Assembly: GCF_009184395.1 (NCBI RefSeq) | Contig: NZ_WEIC01000007.1 | Location: 1-64,000, forward strand | Origin: Amylibacter sp. SFDW26 | GTDB lineage: Bacteria > Pseudomonadota > Alphaproteobacteria > Rhodobacterales > Rhodobacteraceae | Direction: 5' to 3' | Length of the DNA: 64,000 nucleotides | Notes under the pieces: generated by a model | Seen by the model: the letters and a program-made list of their open reading frames with translations, nothing else | What the model was told of the DNA's origin: nothing | Databases searched by the model: none | Part shown: positions 34,268 through 42,398 of the stretch, one piece after another | Numbering within the stretch: the stretch's first letter is position 1 | Layout: each line of letters opens with the position of its first letter | Position numbers and translations under genes: made by a program

Positions 34268-36013
34268 ATGTATGATTATGATGAAGTTATAGTCACAAGC
34301 GGAATAAAAACACCGTTTATTCCACATATTATTACACCAAAAATCGAAAAGCCAATGCGGAATAACCGCTATGAAAAAGGTAAACTTAAGGGCTTACAAT
34401 CGGCTTTGAAGCCTGGGGATAATGTGCTTGAATTGGGTGGCGGTATTGGTTTGATTTCCACTGCTGCAGCTCAAGTTAAAGGCGTTTCAAAAGTTACAAC
34501 AATTGAAGCCAATCCCAAAATTATACCAGTCATTCATGAAACTCACCGTTTAAATGATGTCCAAGGTGTTGATTTGCGGAGTGGTGTCGTATCATCAGGA
34601 CCTGCTCAAGACGTTGATTTTTACATACGAAAAGATTTTTGGGCATCATCCATGGAGCCAGATTCTAGAGCGTATGAATCTGTGGAAAAATTACCAAACT
34701 TTGACATCCGCGAACTTGTAAATGAAATTAAGCCTAATGTTATTATCTGTGACATTGAGGGGGCCGAATTGGGGCTGTTCGACAAAGTCGATCTGTCCAA
34801 AGTACGTATACTAATCCTTCAGGTTCATCCGAAAGTTTACGGCCAAGAAAATCTATTAAGCATAATGAACATGCTTATGCACAAAGGCTTTTCTATTATT
34901 CCAGAAAAGAAACCATCGTCTGTTTGGCGGTTTGAACGTGCTACTCAAAACATTTCGGCACCTAGTGAACCTGAGCTGAGTACATTAGAAGTGATCAAGC
35001 CTCAGCTTGATTTTCCTAAAAAATCTTGGAACGATTCAGATCCAAAAGTTATGATTTCAACATGCATGAAAGATGAAGGGCCTTTCATATTAGAATGGAT
35101 TGCTTGGCATAAATCTATCGGAATTAACAATATCGTAGTATTCAGCAACGATTGTACCGATGGTACTGATCTTATACTTGATAGGCTTCATGCAATGGGG
35201 TTAGTGCATCATATGCCAAACCCTGCTGCTGTCTATGGTCGTCCCGATTTCCAACCGATTGCATTGGCGTATACACCTCATTTTAATGAATTTAAGACGT
35301 CTGACTTTTATATTTCGATGGATGTTGATGAGTTTATTAACATTCGACATGGAACAGGTAAGATCACTGATTTACTTAAAGCAACAGGTCCTTTTGATGC
35401 TCTATCCATCAGCGAGCTGAACCATGGCAGCAATCAGAAAGAAGATTATGAACGCGGCTTTGTGACTGAATTATTTGAAAAGCATCAACGTGAACGCCCT
35501 GGAAAACCTAGATCTTTGCGTGGCGTTAAAACGCTTGTCAATTTGAATGATAAGCTACGTCAAATTCGCAATCACAGACCTGATTTACACAAAGATCGCG
35601 GTGATGTGACATGGCTTAATGGCTCTTCCCAGCCCATTGATATTTTCCACGAGCAAGATGATAAGAATGGAATGGATTGCAGAGGTGCATACGATGACGT
35701 TGTTCTGGAACACTATCCTTTGCGCTCATTAAATTCATATCTTGTTAAGATGTTTAGAGGCGATGTCGTTGTAAAAGGCAAAATGGTATCCCAACGATAT
35801 TGGAGAATGCGAAATCGCCAATCAGATCACACATCTACTTTAGAGCGGCAGCAAATAGGTTTTCAGAAAGCATACGCAGATCTTATTGCTGATGAAGAAT
35901 TAAGCCTCTTACATGAAGCGAGCTGTAAAGCTCATGAAGATAGAATTGCAGAACTTTTGAAAGACCCAGTTTTCCAAAAACGTAAAAAGTGGGTTTTTGC
36001 AGAATGCTGGTAG
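34268..36013 (+). CDS. FkbM-type methyltransferase fused to a GT2/GT92-like glycosyltransferase
   Basis: About 581 residues from ATG 34268, preceded by AGGG at 8 nt; ATG 34244 has no good ribosome site. Residues about 30-220 form an FkbM-like SAM methyltransferase (NVLELGGGIGLISTAAAQ, then TTIEANP and VIICDIEGAELGLF). Residues about 255-500 form a Glyco_tranf_2_4/GT92 domain (MISTCMKDEGPFILEWIAWH, NDCTDGTD, and the DXD motif in FYISMDVDEFINI). The product may glycosylate and methylate a surface glycan or protein. The following glycosyltransferase gene is 12 nt away. Confidence 0.8.
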   Translation: MYDYDEVIVTSGIKTPFIPHIITPKIEKPMRNNRYEKGKLKGLQSALKPGDNVLELGGGIGLISTAAAQVKGVSKVTTIEANPKIIPVIHETHRLNDVQGVDLRSGVVSSGPAQDVDFYIRKDFWASSMEPDSRAYESVEKLPNFDIRELVNEIKPNVIICDIEGAELGLFDKVDLSKVRILILQVHPKVYGQENLLSIMNMLMHKGFSIIPEKKPSSVWRFERATQNISAPSEPELSTLEVIKPQLDFPKKSWNDSDPKVMISTCMKDEGPFILEWIAWHKSIGINNIVVFSNDCTDGTDLILDRLHAMGLVHHMPNPAAVYGRPDFQPIALAYTPHFNEFKTSDFYISMDVDEFINIRHGTGKITDLLKATGPFDALSISELNHGSNQKEDYERGFVTELFEKHQRERPGKPRSLRGVKTLVNLNDKLRQIRNHRPDLHKDRGDVTWLNGSSQPIDIFHEQDDKNGMDCRGAYDDVVLEHYPLRSLNSYLVKMFRGDVVVKGKMVSQRYWRMRNRQSDHTSTLERQQIGFQKAYADLIADEELSLLHEASCKAHEDRIAELLKDPVFQKRKKWVFAECW

Positions 36014-36025
36014 GAGTAAAATACC

Positions 36026-37033
36026 GTGGCTGAACTTCCAGAAATAGCAAGCCTTTGGATTGGCGGCCGATTATCTTGGCTCGAACAATTATGTTTAGTT
36101 TCATTTGCACATGCAGGGCATAAAACGACTCTATACAGCTATTCCCATATTGATAATGTTCCTGACGAAGTCGAACAGCGCTCTGCTGAAGACATTTTCC
36201 CATCCGAACCAATGCATAAACACGCTAGAACGGGCAGCCCAGCTATCCATGCGGACCTCTTTAGATTGAATCTCTTAAAGAAAACCGATCAAATATGGGT
36301 AGATGCAGATATGTACTGCCGACAACCATTCGATTTTGGCACCGATTGTGTCTTTGGCTGGGAAAAACCAGGCCTGATTTGTAATGCTGTTTTAGGTTTG
36401 CCCAGAAATTCTCCTGCTTTAGACGCGATGCTGGAATTCTTTAAAGATGAATACGCAATTGGGCCGTGGCTAAAAGAAAGCCAGCAAGCAGAATTAAAAG
36501 CAGAACGTGATGCTGGAAAACCAGTCCATATGACGGAGCAAAACTGGGGTTTTACTGGCCCAGCTGCTGTGACTTGGTTCTTAGAAGAAAGCGGAGAGGC
36601 GACCATAGCACGCCCGCAAGAAGCGTTCTATCCGATTTCTTTTAAAGATCGTAATAAGATGATTTTAACGCGCTTCAAAATTGGCCAACAATTAACGGAC
36701 GAAACTTATGGTGTTCATTTTTGGGCCCGCCGCATGAAACCACGATTAGAAGAGAAGCATAATGGTGTGCCAAGAGGTGGAAGTTATTTAGATGGGTTAA
36801 TTGGCAAACATAAAATAGACCCAAGCGCAGCACCGATTCCAACAAGAGTGAAACCGGTGAATGAAATTGCAAACGACCCAGTACTGTGCGCAAAAATAGC
36901 CCTCGAAGGGTTAAAAGGTGAGCAGTCTATTGATGCTTTGTCTCGTAAATATCTAGTAGAAAAGCAGTTTATCAAAACATGTATAAGTACACTTACTGAT
37001 AAAGCGCCCGAATTGTTCAAAACAAATAGCTAA
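36026..37033 (+). CDS. DXD-type glycosyltransferase with an IS3-OrfA-like helix-turn-helix tail
   Basis: 335 residues from GTG 36026, with AGGAGT 10 nt upstream. The catalytic part has SLWIGGRLSWLEQLCLVSF at the N-terminus and the sugar-nucleotide DXD motif in QIWVDADMYCRQPF near residue 95, as in the Gly_transf_sug superfamily. Residues about 286-331 (AKIALEGLKGEQSIDALSRK, then a second helix ending APELF) resemble the Transposase_8 helix-turn-helix of IS3-type OrfA proteins. No other transposase sequence surrounds it. The domain may be a repurposed oligomerisation or binding module. Confidence 0.75.
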   Translation: MAELPEIASLWIGGRLSWLEQLCLVSFAHAGHKTTLYSYSHIDNVPDEVEQRSAEDIFPSEPMHKHARTGSPAIHADLFRLNLLKKTDQIWVDADMYCRQPFDFGTDCVFGWEKPGLICNAVLGLPRNSPALDAMLEFFKDEYAIGPWLKESQQAELKAERDAGKPVHMTEQNWGFTGPAAVTWFLEESGEATIARPQEAFYPISFKDRNKMILTRFKIGQQLTDETYGVHFWARRMKPRLEEKHNGVPRGGSYLDGLIGKHKIDPSAAPIPTRVKPVNEIANDPVLCAKIALEGLKGEQSIDALSRKYLVEKQFIKTCISTLTDKAPELFKTNS

Positions 37034-37131
37034 TATTGGCAAGACCTATGAATAAATGGACCCATCAGGTTCTCATTATATTATACATGGCTGAGTGCAG
37101 TGAATAGCCACAGATTATAAGGAAATGTATT

Positions 37132-37743
37132 ATGCCAGCCGAAACCAAACCCCACATTATTTTAATTGGCTTTCCAAAGTCAGGCACATCAACAATCCAC
37201 AACGCATTGATAAAGTCAGGCATAACTGCTGCACATTGGATGGTAGATGATAAGCCTGTTGGTAAATTAATTTACGATGGATGGTTTGAGACGGGCGATC
37301 CTTTCCACCATTTTTCAGGGATAGAGGCAATAACCCAGCTCGACTTCTGCAATCATCCAATTAAAGGGGCGCCATTGCTGAGCTTATGGCCAAATCTAGA
37401 TATATCTTTATTGATAGCCATTAGAAAAATGTATCCAAAATGTAAATTCATACTAAATTACCGTTTACCAGCTAAGACTGCCAACAGCATTTCAAGATGG
37501 CACAATCTTCAAGACAGAATAACTAAATCAGATTGCCCAGGGCTACCAATTGGCCGAGGCACTTCTGATGAAATAGAACGATGGATAACATCTCATGTAG
37601 AGGCCATTAAATATGTATTTAATGGCGATAAGTATTTTCTCAACCTAGATATAACATCTGATAATGCACGTGCCGAATTAGAGGGCTTTTTGGGCCGAGA
37701 AATAGTTTGGTGGGGTGTGGCTAATAAGAATAAGAGAAGATAA
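37132..37743 (+). CDS. Sulfotransferase-family protein
   Basis: 203 residues. The 5'-phosphosulfate-binding loop GFPKSGTSTI (residues 13-22) follows a first beta strand, as in PAPS-dependent sulfotransferases. The 3'-phosphate segment is probably FILNYRLPAKTANSISRWHN near 105-124. The protein is short for the family (usually 250-300), ending soon after LNLDI. It is probably a compact bacterial type acting on a glycan. It follows two glycosyltransferase genes after a 98-bp gap and converges on the next gene. Confidence 0.75.
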   Translation: MPAETKPHIILIGFPKSGTSTIHNALIKSGITAAHWMVDDKPVGKLIYDGWFETGDPFHHFSGIEAITQLDFCNHPIKGAPLLSLWPNLDISLLIAIRKMYPKCKFILNYRLPAKTANSISRWHNLQDRITKSDCPGLPIGRGTSDEIERWITSHVEAIKYVFNGDKYFLNLDITSDNARAELEGFLGREIVWWGVANKNKRR

Positions 37744-37792
37744 TTATACATACTCAAGACTGTCGAAATGAGATTAGCCTTACTGTTTCACA

Positions 37793-38698
37793 TTAACCGT
37801 TAACTTCATTTGCTGAAATAGGTTCAATTATTTCTGTATTGTCGATACGCTTAATATAGTACCAGTCATCTTCATAGCTATGGGTTAGTGTATCTGCTTG
37901 CTCTGCTGGCCAATAAGAAATCGTTTCTTCATGATTTAGGTTGGGGAATTGTCTTAAAAATGTCTTCCTTACTTTTAATAAGCTTTCTTGATCTAAATCA
38001 GGATACTCTTTTGTATATTTTGTGAATAATTGGGCACCTTGAAAACTTAGCCCAGTCCCTTGTGAGACAGGTGGGTCAATTAAGTCTTGGTGATTTGGTA
38101 GGCCTGTAAAAGCTCCTATGACATCGCGCCATATATATGGATAATCTTCATAGCGCCATATTGTAGTGCCAATTGCATTATTTTTGCCCTGTATGCGATG
38201 AATGAATTTTGACCAACGAAAGTCATTTAAATCATGCCCTGATAAAAATGCTTCGAATACATTGAAATTACCACTAAGAATAGATTCCGCATAGGCGACT
38301 TCCGTCAAGCTAGTGGGGTTTCGTGTTTCGGCGTATAAGCGAACAGTATGACCTTCAAAAAGCTTTTTAAGGTCTCTGTAATAAGTTCCCACTCTAGGGG
38401 CATAAAACGTCTTTCCAAATGGCCTATTTTTTGCCCCAATCATTCTAGAGTCAACTATCAGAAGGGTTTTTGTTTCTGGCTTTATACTTAAAGGGCCACG
38501 TAAGCGCTGCTGTATATCTTCTATATCATCACCAGCTTTCATTGATGAAATTGCCTCTGATATACGTTTCAGAGTCCGGCGGGTCGCTGGAGAATAAGAA
38601 ATTTTTTCAGAGTGCATATAGTCACTATTCGCAGCTAGTGTAGAAGAAAAATGTTCCAAATTAGTACGATGCCCACCGACATAAACTTTTACTTCCAT
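37793..38698 (-). CDS. Divergent sulfotransferase-like protein, function unknown
   Basis: 301 residues. The fold order resembles bacterial sulfotransferases: a first strand plus loop (VYVGGHRTNLEHFSSTLAAN), a long helical region, then RLYAETRNPTSLTEVAYAES (about 118-137) like the 3'-phosphate segment, and a late WRYEDYPYIWRDVIGAFTGL. However the P-loop reads HRTNLEH where the family has K-[ST]-G-T-[ST], so PAPS binding may be lost. No signal peptide or membrane helix. It converges on the sulfotransferase gene. The relationship is a pattern judgement and needs a profile search. Confidence 0.55.
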   Translation of the reverse strand: MEVKVYVGGHRTNLEHFSSTLAANSDYMHSEKISYSPATRRTLKRISEAISSMKAGDDIEDIQQRLRGPLSIKPETKTLLIVDSRMIGAKNRPFGKTFYAPRVGTYYRDLKKLFEGHTVRLYAETRNPTSLTEVAYAESILSGNFNVFEAFLSGHDLNDFRWSKFIHRIQGKNNAIGTTIWRYEDYPYIWRDVIGAFTGLPNHQDLIDPPVSQGTGLSFQGAQLFTKYTKEYPDLDQESLLKVRKTFLRQFPNLNHEETISYWPAEQADTLTHSYEDDWYYIKRIDNTEIIEPISANEVNG

Positions 38699-39040
38699 TG
38701 AAAGGTATCTTTCCTTGCTCGTACAGCTGTTATCTTAATAAACAATTGCTTATAAATTATATGTGCTAATATATATATTCAAGAGTGTTTACATGGAAAA
38801 CTCATATCTATCATATTAACATAAGAAATATTATGCGTTTAAATGTGTCGCCAGAATTAAAAATGAATTTTGTAAAATGCATACAGAATACCCCTCAAAT
38901 ATTAGCTTATAAAATAATCAAAAGATGAAATTCAGCACATTTTAAAGGCAAGTAATTCTATAAAGATCAAATTAAACACTCACGCTATTATTAATTTATT
39001 GCAAAGCGTTAATTAGATAGCATCTTATCATGGTTACGTT
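38699..39040. other. 342-bp AT-rich gap upstream of nasT
   Basis: Very AT-rich DNA between two genes pointing away from each other. A 31-codon open frame (38833-38928) lacks support. The nasT promoter must lie here, but no clear sigma-54 (GG-N10-GC) or NtrC site is recognised. Confidence 0.6.
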
Positions 39041-39625
39041 TTGACAGAAACTCTACATATCGTTGTTATTGACCCCAATAAAGACCGCGCATTTCTTATT
39101 GTGGACGGCTTACAAGAGTATTCTGGTTATAAAGTTACAGTCGTTGGCGAAACGCATGGCTTGGCTCGAAAGCTGTTATCATTAAAACCAGACATTATTC
39201 TGATTGATCTAGAAGATCCTTCGCGTGATAGTTTTGAACAGATTGTCAGTGCTCTTAATGCGGCCAAACAACCCGTTGCAATGTTTGTTGATCATAGTGA
39301 TCAAAGCATGATGCGCGCTGCTATTGAAGCAGGTATAAGTGCATATGTTGTCGATGGAATGCGAAAAGATCGCATTAAACCCGTACTGGAGACTGCGATC
39401 GCTCGGTTTCATTCCTTTCAACGAGTAAAAAAGGAATTAGAGACAACGAAAGCTGCACTTGCAGAGCGCAAACATGTTGACCGCGCGAAAGGCATGTTAA
39501 TGAAAGCGCGCAACCTTACCGAAGAAGAAGCCTATTCTTTATTACGCAAAACTGCGATGGACCAAGGCCGTCGTGTTTCAGAAGTCGCTGAAGGACTGCT
39601 TACAGCAGCAAAGTTATTATTGTGA
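39041..39625 (+). CDS. nasT: NasT, ANTAR-domain antiterminator for nitrate assimilation
   Basis: 194 residues from TTG 39041. Residues 1-125 form a receiver-like domain (IVVIDPNKDRAFLIVDGLQE, then IILIDLEDP at the phosphoacceptor position). Residues about 135-192 are an ANTAR RNA-binding domain (DRAKGMLMKARNLTEEEAYS, then LLRKTA). In Paracoccus and Azotobacter, NasT is released by nitrate-bound NasS and prevents termination in the leader of the nitrate operon. The nasS start overlaps its stop (GTGA) and the leader contains matching RNA hairpins. Confidence 0.92.
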   Translation: MTETLHIVVIDPNKDRAFLIVDGLQEYSGYKVTVVGETHGLARKLLSLKPDIILIDLEDPSRDSFEQIVSALNAAKQPVAMFVDHSDQSMMRAAIEAGISAYVVDGMRKDRIKPVLETAIARFHSFQRVKKELETTKAALAERKHVDRAKGMLMKARNLTEEEAYSLLRKTAMDQGRRVSEVAEGLLTAAKLLL

Positions 39626-40782
39626 GCAAAGCTATAAACATCGGTTTTGTACCTTTAACAGATGCAGCACCCTTAATCTTAGCTGTTGAAATGGGTTTTG
39701 CAGAAGAAGAGGGTTTAAGTATAAATTTAGTCCGCGAACACAATTGGTCATCTGTAAGGGATAAATTGTCTTTTGGAGTTCTAGACGGCGCTCATATTTT
39801 ATTGCCAATGGCTCTTGCGATGTCTTTGGGCCTAGCACCCGCCCCTAATAAAATTGATATCCCGATTATTTTAAACATGAATGGTAACTCTTTTGTTGCT
39901 GGGAATAAGCTTACTAAAAAAATTAAAGCTGTTGGTGGTGTATTTGGAAAAACAAAGGATATTGGCGAAGCTCTAATTACTTTGACGCAAGAAAGCCCTA
40001 TTCGTGTCGCAGTACCCTTTTTACAAAGTATGCATGTCACAATGCTGCGCCATCTTATATCTCAATTAGGGCACACGCCTGAAACGGTCTTTGATTTTCA
40101 TGTCTGCGCTCCATCCTCAATTGAAATGGCTTTGAATACAGGCAATGTAGATGCCTTTATGGTTGGCGCACCTTGGGCCACAAATGCTATCGATAATGGT
40201 AGTGGGCATCTTATGCTAACGTCAAATTCGATCTGGCAAGGTGCGCCAGAAAAAGCGTTTGGCATACGGCGCCAGTGGCTGGACGAGCATCGAAATGAAG
40301 CCGAACAAATGGTGCGTGTCTTGTACAGGGCTGCCAATTGGGTTTCGAACCCATCGAATGCTTCTGTTGCAAGTGAAATTTTATCAAATCCTAAATACTT
40401 AGACTTAGATACAAATCACATTGAAAGCAATCTGCGTGGTGACATACTAGTAAAGAGCAATGGCATGACCATAAATGAACCCCTTGCTTTACAATTTGAT
40501 GCAAAACGCATTGGGTTCCCGTGGAAAAGCACCGCAGCTTGGATCGCAGAGCAAAACGCACCTTATTGGGGTGTGAGTATAGAAGATGCACGAACTATTG
40601 CACGTGAAGCTTGCCGTACAGACATTTACCGTTCTGCTTTAGAATCAGTCAAAGCACCGCTCCCTTCTGCAAATGAAAAAGTAGAGGGCAGCCTAAAGGC
40701 ACGAACTTCGGTTTCAGGGTTCCACGAACCAATATTCGGCCCAGATGCCTTTTTTGATGGCATTACATTTGACGTTGCCTAA
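39622..40782 (+). CDS. nasS: NasS, cytoplasmic nitrate/nitrite sensor
   Basis: 386 residues, NrtA/CmpA-like binding fold without a signal peptide: it starts at GTG 39622 with INIGFVPLTDAAPLILAVEM immediately. DGAHILLPMALAMSLGL, near residue 53, corresponds to the nitrate pocket region of NrtA. The lack of an export signal, and coupling to nasT, separates it from the transporter component nrtA downstream. NasS sequesters NasT when nitrate is absent. The C-terminal region includes a WIAEQNAPYWGVS segment also seen in related binding proteins. Confidence 0.92.
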   Translation: MSKAINIGFVPLTDAAPLILAVEMGFAEEEGLSINLVREHNWSSVRDKLSFGVLDGAHILLPMALAMSLGLAPAPNKIDIPIILNMNGNSFVAGNKLTKKIKAVGGVFGKTKDIGEALITLTQESPIRVAVPFLQSMHVTMLRHLISQLGHTPETVFDFHVCAPSSIEMALNTGNVDAFMVGAPWATNAIDNGSGHLMLTSNSIWQGAPEKAFGIRRQWLDEHRNEAEQMVRVLYRAANWVSNPSNASVASEILSNPKYLDLDTNHIESNLRGDILVKSNGMTINEPLALQFDAKRIGFPWKSTAAWIAEQNAPYWGVSIEDARTIAREACRTDIYRSALESVKAPLPSANEKVEGSLKARTSVSGFHEPIFGPDAFFDGITFDVA

Positions 40783-40849
40783 ATTACGCGCACAAAAAAT
40801 ACGTCATAGGAATTGACCCTTTTCCACCTACTTCTTATCCTAGTAACCA

Positions 40850-40911
40850 TTATGACAACGATGTCATAAGACTACACCCTTTAAGTTTACCCCTACAAGC
40901 AATGCCGCTTG
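40850..40911 (+). promoter_or_regulatory. Two-hairpin ANTAR target (antiterminator) in the nrtA leader
   Basis: Hairpin 1 (40850-40869) is TTATGAC-AACGAT-GTCATAA, a perfect 7-bp stem. Hairpin 2 (40896-40911) is CAAGC-AATGCC-GCTTG, a 5-bp stem. Both loops are six bases with A at position 1 and G at position 4, the described signature of RNAs bound by ANTAR proteins. The 3' arm of hairpin 2 is also part of the terminator stem, so the two structures exclude each other. NasT binding should therefore allow readthrough into nrtA. Confidence 0.88.
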
Positions 40912-40966
40912 ATCTAAGAACAACAGTGCAATGTGCTCTGGTGTATTTTGATCAAGCGGCTTTTTT
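40904..40966 (+). terminator. Conditional intrinsic terminator in the nrtA leader
   Basis: GCCGCTTGATC (40904-40914) pairs perfectly with GATCAAGCGGC (40950-40960), followed directly by six T. The stem is 11 bp with a 35-nt loop. It lies 18 nt before the nrtA ATG and overlaps ANTAR hairpin 2 at 40904-40911. This is the arrangement of NasR/NasT-type antitermination. Confidence 0.9.
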
Positions 40967-40983
40967 ATGCGGAGTTATACAAC

Positions 40984-42327
40984 ATGCGATTAAAATCAAT
41001 TCTCTTATCAGCGACAGCTGGTATTTTGACCTCATTTCCTGTTTTAGCAGAAATACTTGACGTCGAAAAAGATGAGCTAAAGTTTGGTTTCATTAAACTA
41101 ACAGACATGGCTCCCTTAGCTATAGCTTATGAAAAAGGTTTTTTTGAAGACGAAGGTTTATTTGTAACCATCGAACCTCAAGCAAACTGGAAAGTGCTAC
41201 TAGATGGTGTGATTGATGGTACGCTAGACGGTGCACACATGCTAGCGGGTCAGCCTTTGGCGGCAACCATCGGATATGGCACCAAATCCCATATCGTAAC
41301 CCCCTTCTCTATGGATTTAAATGGCAACGGCATCACCGTTTCTAATGAAATTTGGGACGAGATGAAACAATATGTGCCTAAAGATGCAGATGGAAAATAC
41401 ATCCATCCTATTTCTGCAAAGTCACTAAAACCAATTGTTGAACGTTACAAAGACGAGGGCAAGCCGTTTAACATGGGAATGGTTTTCCCAGTTTCTACAC
41501 ATAACTATGAGTTACGTTATTGGTTGGCTGCTGGCGGCATTAACCCTGGTTTTTACACAAAAGATAATATCTCTGGCCAAGTGGATGCAGATGCATTGCT
41601 ATCTGTGACACCCCCACCGCAAATGCCTTCTACATTAGAGGCTGGTACGATCTTGGGATACAGTGTGGGTGAACCATGGAACCAGGCAGCCGTATTTAAA
41701 GGTATCGGTGTTCCTGTGGTAACAGATTATGAAATCTGGAAAAACAACCCAGAAAAAGTATTTGGTCTGACGAAAGAGTTCACAGAAAAATATCCAAACA
41801 CGACTTTAGCTTTGACCAAAGCCTTAATACGCGCGGCCCAGTGGTTAGACGCAGATGATAATGCCAACCGCGCTGAAGCCGTAGAAATTCTAAGCCGCCC
41901 AGAATATGTGGGCGCGGATTACGATGTGATCGCAAACTCTATGCTTGGTAGTTTTGAATATGAACGTGGAGACAAACGTGAAGCGCCTGATTTCAATGTG
42001 TTCTACCGCTACAACGCCACCTACCCCTATTATTCGGATGCCACATGGTACCTAACGCAAATGCGCCGTTGGGGGCAGATCACAGAAGCAAAGCCAGTAG
42101 AATGGTACGAGCAAGTGGCAAAAGACGTTTACAAACCTGACATCTATTTAAAGGCCGCTGAAATGTTGATCGAAGAAGGCCATATCAAAGCAGAAGATAT
42201 TCCGTTTGGCACAGATGGATACAAACCAGCCACATCTGATTTCATTGATGGCATCGAATACGATGGCAAAAAACCCTTGGAATATCTGGAAGCTTTGAAA
42301 ATTGGCCTAAAAGACAGCGCCTCTTAA
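40984..42327 (+). CDS. nrtA: NrtA, periplasmic nitrate-binding protein
   Basis: 448 residues from ATG 40984, with GGAG 9 nt upstream; an upstream in-frame start at 40933 lies inside the terminator loop and is excluded. Signal peptide 1-22 (cut after VLA; no lipobox seen). The mature protein has [20 protein letters not shown] and the pocket segment [20 protein letters not shown], as in NrtA/CmpA. It captures nitrate for the NrtBCD transporter. The gene is first after the NasT-controlled leader, so the whole operon through the cysG-like gene is likely nitrate-induced. Confidence 0.92.
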   Translation: MRLKSILLSATAGILTSFPVLAEILDVEKDELKFGFIKLTDMAPLAIAYEKGFFEDEGLFVTIEPQANWKVLLDGVIDGTLDGAHMLAGQPLAATIGYGTKSHIVTPFSMDLNGNGITVSNEIWDEMKQYVPKDADGKYIHPISAKSLKPIVERYKDEGKPFNMGMVFPVSTHNYELRYWLAAGGINPGFYTKDNISGQVDADALLSVTPPPQMPSTLEAGTILGYSVGEPWNQAAVFKGIGVPVVTDYEIWKNNPEKVFGLTKEFTEKYPNTTLALTKALIRAAQWLDADDNANRAEAVEILSRPEYVGADYDVIANSMLGSFEYERGDKREAPDFNVFYRYNATYPYYSDATWYLTQMRRWGQITEAKPVEWYEQVAKDVYKPDIYLKAAEMLIEEGHIKAEDIPFGTDGYKPATSDFIDGIEYDGKKPLEYLEALKIGLKDSAS

Positions 42328-42346
42328 TTCTCCCACCCGTTATCAC

Positions 42347-42373
42347 TTGGTCTGCTATGCTTTGGCAGGCCAA
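42347..42373 (+). terminator. Stem-loop between nrtA and nrtB
   Basis: TTGGTCTGC and GCAGGCCAA form a 9-bp stem with one G-T pair and a 9-nt loop in the 71-bp gap between nrtA and nrtB. There is no T-run. It is more likely a 3'-stabilising or partial attenuator structure than a full terminator. Confidence 0.5.
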
Positions 42374-42398
42374 AGACTATACTTGAAAGGTAAGACCA

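Noticed and set aside
36881-37131. Remnant of an IS3 element after the glycosyltransferase
   Set aside because: The OrfA-like stretch is in frame with the enzyme and ends with it; no OrfB-like coding, terminal repeats or target duplication is visible, so domain capture is a better reading than an insertion remnant.
38833-38928. 31-codon open frame in the gap before nasT
   Set aside because: Very AT-rich, no Shine-Dalgarno sequence, and no hydrophobic or toxin-like pattern.
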